The notes below the pieces were generated by a model. The model did not search any database. It was not told where the DNA came from and worked only from the letters and a program-made list of their open reading frames with translations. From Amia ocellicauda (Eukaryota > Chordata > Actinopteri > Amiiformes > Amiidae), in NCBI RefSeq assembly GCF_036373705.1, contig NC_089864.1, forward strand, positions 5,602,001-5,666,000: a stretch of DNA of 64,000 bases, written 5' to 3'. The stretch's first letter is position 1. Each line of letters starts with the position of its first letter. The position numbers and the translations under genes were made by a program. Below, piece by piece: positions 59,722 to 64,000 of this stretch.

Positions 59722-62700
59722 ACCAGAGCTGTCGTGAGTCCGGACACCTGATCTAAGCCCCAGTCCCATCGTGGCAAGCGCAGCAGAGCCTCATGGTGCC
59801 TGAGTGCCAGCTGCTTGTAGTACCTGAGTGGGACGCAGCCACATTGAGGCAGTAGAACCTCGTGTACTCTGTTGACCGGACCGGTTGCAGCATTACACAA
59901 GTCTTCAAATGTGACACCAAGAAAGAGAGCCCACGATGTTGCCTGTCCCCTCGTAGAGTGCGCTGAGATGCGTTCAGGCATGGGGACCTTAGCAGTGTCA
60001 TAGGTGAGTTGATCATGTCCGCCACCCAGTGCACTATTTGCTGTTTTGAAACCTCCAGCCCTCTGGTGGTGGAACTGTAGCAGACAAACAACTGGTCGGA
60101 TTTGTGACTCTGCGCAGTCCTCCGCATATTGCACCTCAATGCCCGGACAGTGTGTATTCTGTGGTCCTCTTCCGATGTATGTGGAGGGGGATGGATAGAC
60201 TCCACGACAATTGGTTGATTATTGTGGAACGCCAACACGATCTCGGGCAGAAATCTTGGCCAGGTTCATCCTCAGAGTGACTGTCGTTGCTTCCAGAGAA
60301 GAGCAGACAGGCCTTATCCACAGACAAGGCGTGAATTTCACTAATTCTCCTTGCCAATGTTATCACTACCTCACCGATGCACCGACTAATCGGCCAACAA
60401 TCGGTATCAGACGATTAAAGGCAAAAAATGTAATAATCGGTATTCGCCGACTACTTTAAAATGGCAGATTACTTGCGACCGATTGTGGTGTCTGAAAAGG
60501 CATCATGCTTACCTATTTTTTATAATAGGCTAACGTTTTTTTCTCCAGTCATGTGTCAATGACAGATAATATAGTGCCAGGCTGCTTGTTGTATATAAGG
60601 TGAGAGCTCTCACACTTATGCCCCGTTTCTACTGGCTTAAGCGTCCGGACGTGTCCAGGTTTTGTGGCCGGTTAACTATCTGCTGCCAGACGTGGCTATA
60701 AGCGTTCGTCACCCACTGAGGAAATACTTCCCTTTCAGAAGAGAGAAGTGTGCTTGACTTGCAGACAGACAGGGAGGAGATCAGATGCATTGTGTCAGAA
60801 TACACGATCAGTAAGAACACGATTCAGTTAACGTGTGCACATTTACAAGTTAAATTAATGAATAAATTAAATACAGCAGATCTGGGTTTCCCTCTAAAAC
60901 ATTAAGAAATGGTTTAATAAATGCGTCCATAAACGCCATGAGACGTGCACACTTTAGTTAACTAGTTATAATAATAAATAACAAATATTTATTTTATTGT
61001 TGCACATGGAAACGTTTTCTTATGGTAATGAAATGCTTGTCTGAATATAATGTCTATACACGTTTAGCTCTTCTTAATATCTCTTAACAGAAAAGTGTAT
61101 TTATTACGCTGCCTCCAATCACGTAAAGCATAAAGAATAAAATACACAAAAGTCCTCTCCACATCAGGCTCTACCGCTCGCAGTGTTGTTTTCGGTCTTT
61201 GTTTTTAAAACGAAACACATAAAAGTAAATGTTTAAAAATTAGTTTTTTTGGCAACTTACTGTAATAAACTACGTTATGAACTTGTCTGTCTGAAATATA
61301 TATATATAAATGTTCCTTCCCCGCTCATTTCAGATAACATGCATAATGCATGAAGCCTGCTACTATAGTAGTGAATAATTTTCAGAAGAATTTGAATAAG
61401 ATGTGCATATTTAATTAGCCTATATTGTACGTTATTAAATACTCTAATCTGTAAAGAAATCACTAATAATGTGTTCTTATTGAAACTATTACCACAGTAT
61501 TCATTACAAAATGCCACCAACGCTTGTACCCCATTCATACAAACCCGAGGTAAAATGGACTGCCTCCGTTACAGGAAAGAAATGTATCGGCTTTGTAGAC
61601 GGGTTTCCCTTTACGTACCTTGCATTTCTAAAAAATGCATCATATATCAAAGTGGTGGCCTTTTATCCTATGTCTGAATGGGGTCTTTTCTTATTCAAAT
61701 ATATGGAAAAAATAACTTGTATAATTTAAATTGAGCTGAAATTAGAAGCCTCATCAGAAGCAACATTTTTATTTAATTTGTGACAGGGTAGAAAGTTACA
61801 GAAATGTCAAAACATCGGTATCGGTATAGGCCAATCATTTACTTAGCGGTGTATCCCTAATCACTACATGGAAGGCTACCTTGAGCGAGAGGAAGCGGAG
61901 CGCCGTTTGAGATGGCCTCAAAGGGGGCTCCGCTAAGCCCTTGTAGAACTAATTCCAATCCCCAGGCCGGAATTGTCTTTTACTGCTGCTCTCAATCGTC
62001 TCGCACCCTTGAGAAATTGGGTCGCCAGGAAGTAAGCTGAGCTTCTGTGCCAGCGTCGCGAACCACAACTGTCTCGGCCACCGGGGAACGATCAGGAGGA
62101 CTTGGGCTCCTTCCTGGCGAATCCTCTCCAGTGTCAGTGGAAGAAGTGGCAGTGGGGGGAAGGCATACAGCAGTTCCCGCAGCCATGGATGAGCAAAGGT
62201 GTCCACACCCAGGGGGCCCCCTCCTGTCTCCAGTGAGAACCACAGAGGGCAGTGGGTCGTCGCTTGTGTAGTGAAGAGGTTGACCCAAGCTTGTCCCAGC
62301 TTCTCCCAGATCTGTTCCACCACTAGAGGATTCAGCCTCCACTCTGAGCTGTCCGGACCTCCCTGAGAGAGCTCTTCTCTGTGTGAACAGAGAGACCCAA
62401 TGTAGTCGTGTGTCCTATGACCTCTGTCATATGTTCCTCTGCCTGGAGTCTGCGCACACCAGCCAGTCATCCAGGTAGTTCAGTATCTGTATCCCCTTTG
62501 TCCTGAGGGGGGCCAGGACTGCATCCATGCGTTTTGAGAAGTGTGGGGCGAAAGAGGCCGAACAGCAGCACACTGAACTCATACGCCTGGCCCTGTGCGC
62601 TGGGAGGACGGGGACGTGGAAGTAGGCATCCCTGAGGTCGATTGACGTGGAGGATACTTCTTTGGCACTAGGAAGTACCCCGAGTAGAACCCTGCTCGAG

Positions 62701-63905
62701 AGTCCTCTGGGACCACTAGTCGTATCACTCGTTTCTCCTGCATTGCAGAGATTTCCTGCGACAGAGCTCTCACCATTCTGGGGCATCCGACAGTAGTGGT
62801 CAGCACCCCCCTGAAGGGGGGGCAGAGTGGAATTGGAGGGTGTATCCGTGGGTCATTGTCATTTGTACCCAGGAGTCCTGGGTACAGGTTTGCCATTGGC
62901 ACAGTCCGGTCGGTCTGTCTGGGGGTGGTGGGGGTGGTGGAGGTGGTGATGGCGGCCGCGTCCCTTCAGGGACAATCCTGCGACTTCTCAGGGGGGTTAC
63001 AGGGAACACTTTTGTTCCTAGGTCTCCAGACGGAGAGCCTGTTCTTACGCCTTTGCTGCATCTGGCCCCTGCGTCTGAAGCTGCCTTGGGCACTGTTGTT
63101 GTTGATGTTGATGATGATGTTGATGTTGTGGGGGATTTTCCTCCTAACCCACTGCCTTCCCTGGTGCTGTGGGTAGGGCCAGTGTCGTGACTGAGGCTGG
63201 CGTGACTGAGGCTGGCGTGACTGCTGCAGGTCAGCATATTTGGAAGCCGTTTCCATGGCTTTTGCCAAGCGCTCAGTGCTGAGGTCTACAGTCTCCCTGA
63301 ACGTCTGCCCCGGTGTAATAGGAGCCTCGAGTAGCACAGACTTCCCGGCAGCTTGGCCTGTGTCAGCCAGAGATATCGCATCGACACAACCATTGCTGCC
63401 AGAGATCTCCCCATTACTTTCCCTCCTCTGAGGAGGTCTGTCATCTAGGCAGCCGTCCGTTCCAGTTCCGTCCGCCGCTGAAGGGCGCTCGTTGCCACCG
63501 CGCCTGCCGCCTTGACCACCAGTGTCTCCGCCGTGTTTTTTCATGCATTAGGTCTGTGGTGCGGCACTGCTTGTTGGGGCACAGGGGCTCCTTCCCCGGC
63601 AGCGTGTTGGCCTGGACCAGGCATGAGACAGTCGCCGATGGGCCTGGGACCCTTCCCTCCCGTCTGTTCTGCCCCCTCTGTGGCACACTTCAGCTCCGCC
63701 TGACGTGATGTCACGGGTTTGGACGCTGGCTGCGTCCAGGAGGACTGAACCACCTCCACGAAGTCCTGGAAAAACGGGAGCGTCTCCGCAGGCTTCACGG
63801 GCTTCTCCCTCGTGAAGCGGGTCCTGGGCGCCTTTGTTGCCCTGCCTCTCCCCTGGCCGCTCGAACGATGTCCCAGTGGCTGCAGTAAAAAGCACTCCCA
63901 CTCTT
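59722..63905 (-). pseudogene. Decayed DIRS-like retrotransposon (gag, RT, RNase H, tyrosine recombinase)
   Basis: Minus-strand remnants in the expected order. A gag-like region (about 63830-62966) contains FFQDFVEVVQSSW and CPNKQCR. Reverse transcriptase pieces (about 62902-62430) include SGYFLVPKK, IDLRDAYFHVPV and ILNYLDDWLVCA. RNase H (about 62360-61990) contains THCPLWFSLE, PWLRELLYAFPPLPLLPLTL and PRWPRQLWFATL. The tyrosine recombinase (61950-61868 and 60366-59720) includes ITLARRISEIHALSV, RALRCNMRRTAQSHKSDQLF and the AHSTRG motif. Frames shift between blocks and RT lacks the stretches between FLVPKK and IDLRD and around the middle, so it is dead. DIRS elements integrate by tyrosine recombinase and leave no target duplication. 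No methyltransferase region is seen between RNase H and recombinase. It lies antisense inside wasl intron 10. The right end may be near 63905 or beyond. Confidence 0.88.
60362..61867. mobile_element. hAT-type element inserted in the recombinase gene, 8-bp target duplication
   Basis: ATCACTAC occurs at 60362-60369 and again at 61860-61867, a perfect 8-bp target duplication. The element between (60370-61859, 1490 bases) has imperfect inverted ends, CGATGCACCGACTAATCGGCC at the left and the complement of TAGGGATACACCGCTAAG at the right, typical of fish hAT non-autonomous elements. It is AT-rich and I see no transposase domain; a 72-codon frame at 61511-61729 is unrecognised. It splits the DIRS recombinase frame, so it arrived after the DIRS element. 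Confidence 0.9.
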
Positions 63906-64000
63906 ATGACCTTTTACTATCATCTGTCAATCCAATTGGCTTTCCTGGGGAATTAGAAATATTTAACGGTGTGTGGGGGGGGGGGGGTGGCATGTCGGGG
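63906..64000. other. Right edge of window
   Basis: Ends in a G-rich run (63973-63987). No exon is seen; the wasl acidic exon is still to come. Confidence 0.5.

Noticed and set aside
61511..61729. Transposase of the hAT element
   Set aside because: The 72-codon frame has no hAT dimerisation or zinc-finger motif; the element appears non-autonomous.

Overview
The window looks like vertebrate nuclear DNA from a ray-finned fish. Genes are split by GT-AG introns, intergenic DNA is AT-rich with many microsatellites, and the repeats are of fish type (CR1-like LINE 3' ends, a DIRS-type tyrosine-recombinase retrotransposon, hAT and Tc1/mariner MITEs). The CR1 family suggests an early-branching lineage, but species cannot be read from the sequence. 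There is no bacterial-style operon, CRISPR array, rRNA or recognisable tRNA.

Three protein-coding genes are supported. Two are hyaluronidases of glycosyl hydrolase family 56 on the minus strand: a hyal4-type gene (9663 down to 6234, 3 coding exons, 485 aa) and a second SPAM1/HYAL4-group gene (26196 down to 23701, 3 coding exons, 490 aa). Both have the same exon pattern: a large first coding exon, a 90-bp exon and a last exon. Both keep the catalytic Asp-Trp-Glu motif and end in a hydrophobic GPI-signal-like tail. The third gene is wasl (N-WASP) on the plus strand. Ten coding exons (40005-58109) encode WH1, basic, CRIB, polyproline, two WH2 and central segments. The final acidic exon is not seen and should lie past the right edge. 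Hyaluronidases divergent from WASL match the arrangement around human WASL/HYAL4/SPAM1, so this is a conserved syntenic block.

Layout: 1-5.7 kb intergenic with two copies of a 219-bp hairpin repeat and a CR1 3' end; 6.2-9.7 kb hyal4; 9.7-22.8 kb intergenic with GATATC-rich palindromic elements, a CR1 copy, microsatellites and a Tc1-type MITE; 23.7-26.2 kb second hyaluronidase; 26.2-39.3 kb intergenic with a hAT MITE and a minisatellite; 39.3-40.4 kb GC-rich wasl promoter; 40-58.1 kb wasl exons; 58.1-64 kb wasl intron 10, filled by two CR1 copies and a decayed minus-strand DIRS-like retrotransposon that is itself interrupted by a 1.49-kb hAT-type insertion with a perfect 8-bp target duplication.

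The hyaluronidases would act on extracellular or cell-surface glycosaminoglycans. N-WASP acts inside the cell, coupling Cdc42 and phosphoinositide signals to Arp2/3 actin nucleation. Their linkage is ancestral synteny; nothing here shows a shared pathway. The points most worth checking are the different residues in the two hyaluronidases at a position linked to hyaluronan versus chondroitin specificity, a perfect 22-bp hairpin in wasl intron 9, an unexplained open frame in wasl intron 5, and the nested retrotransposon in intron 10.
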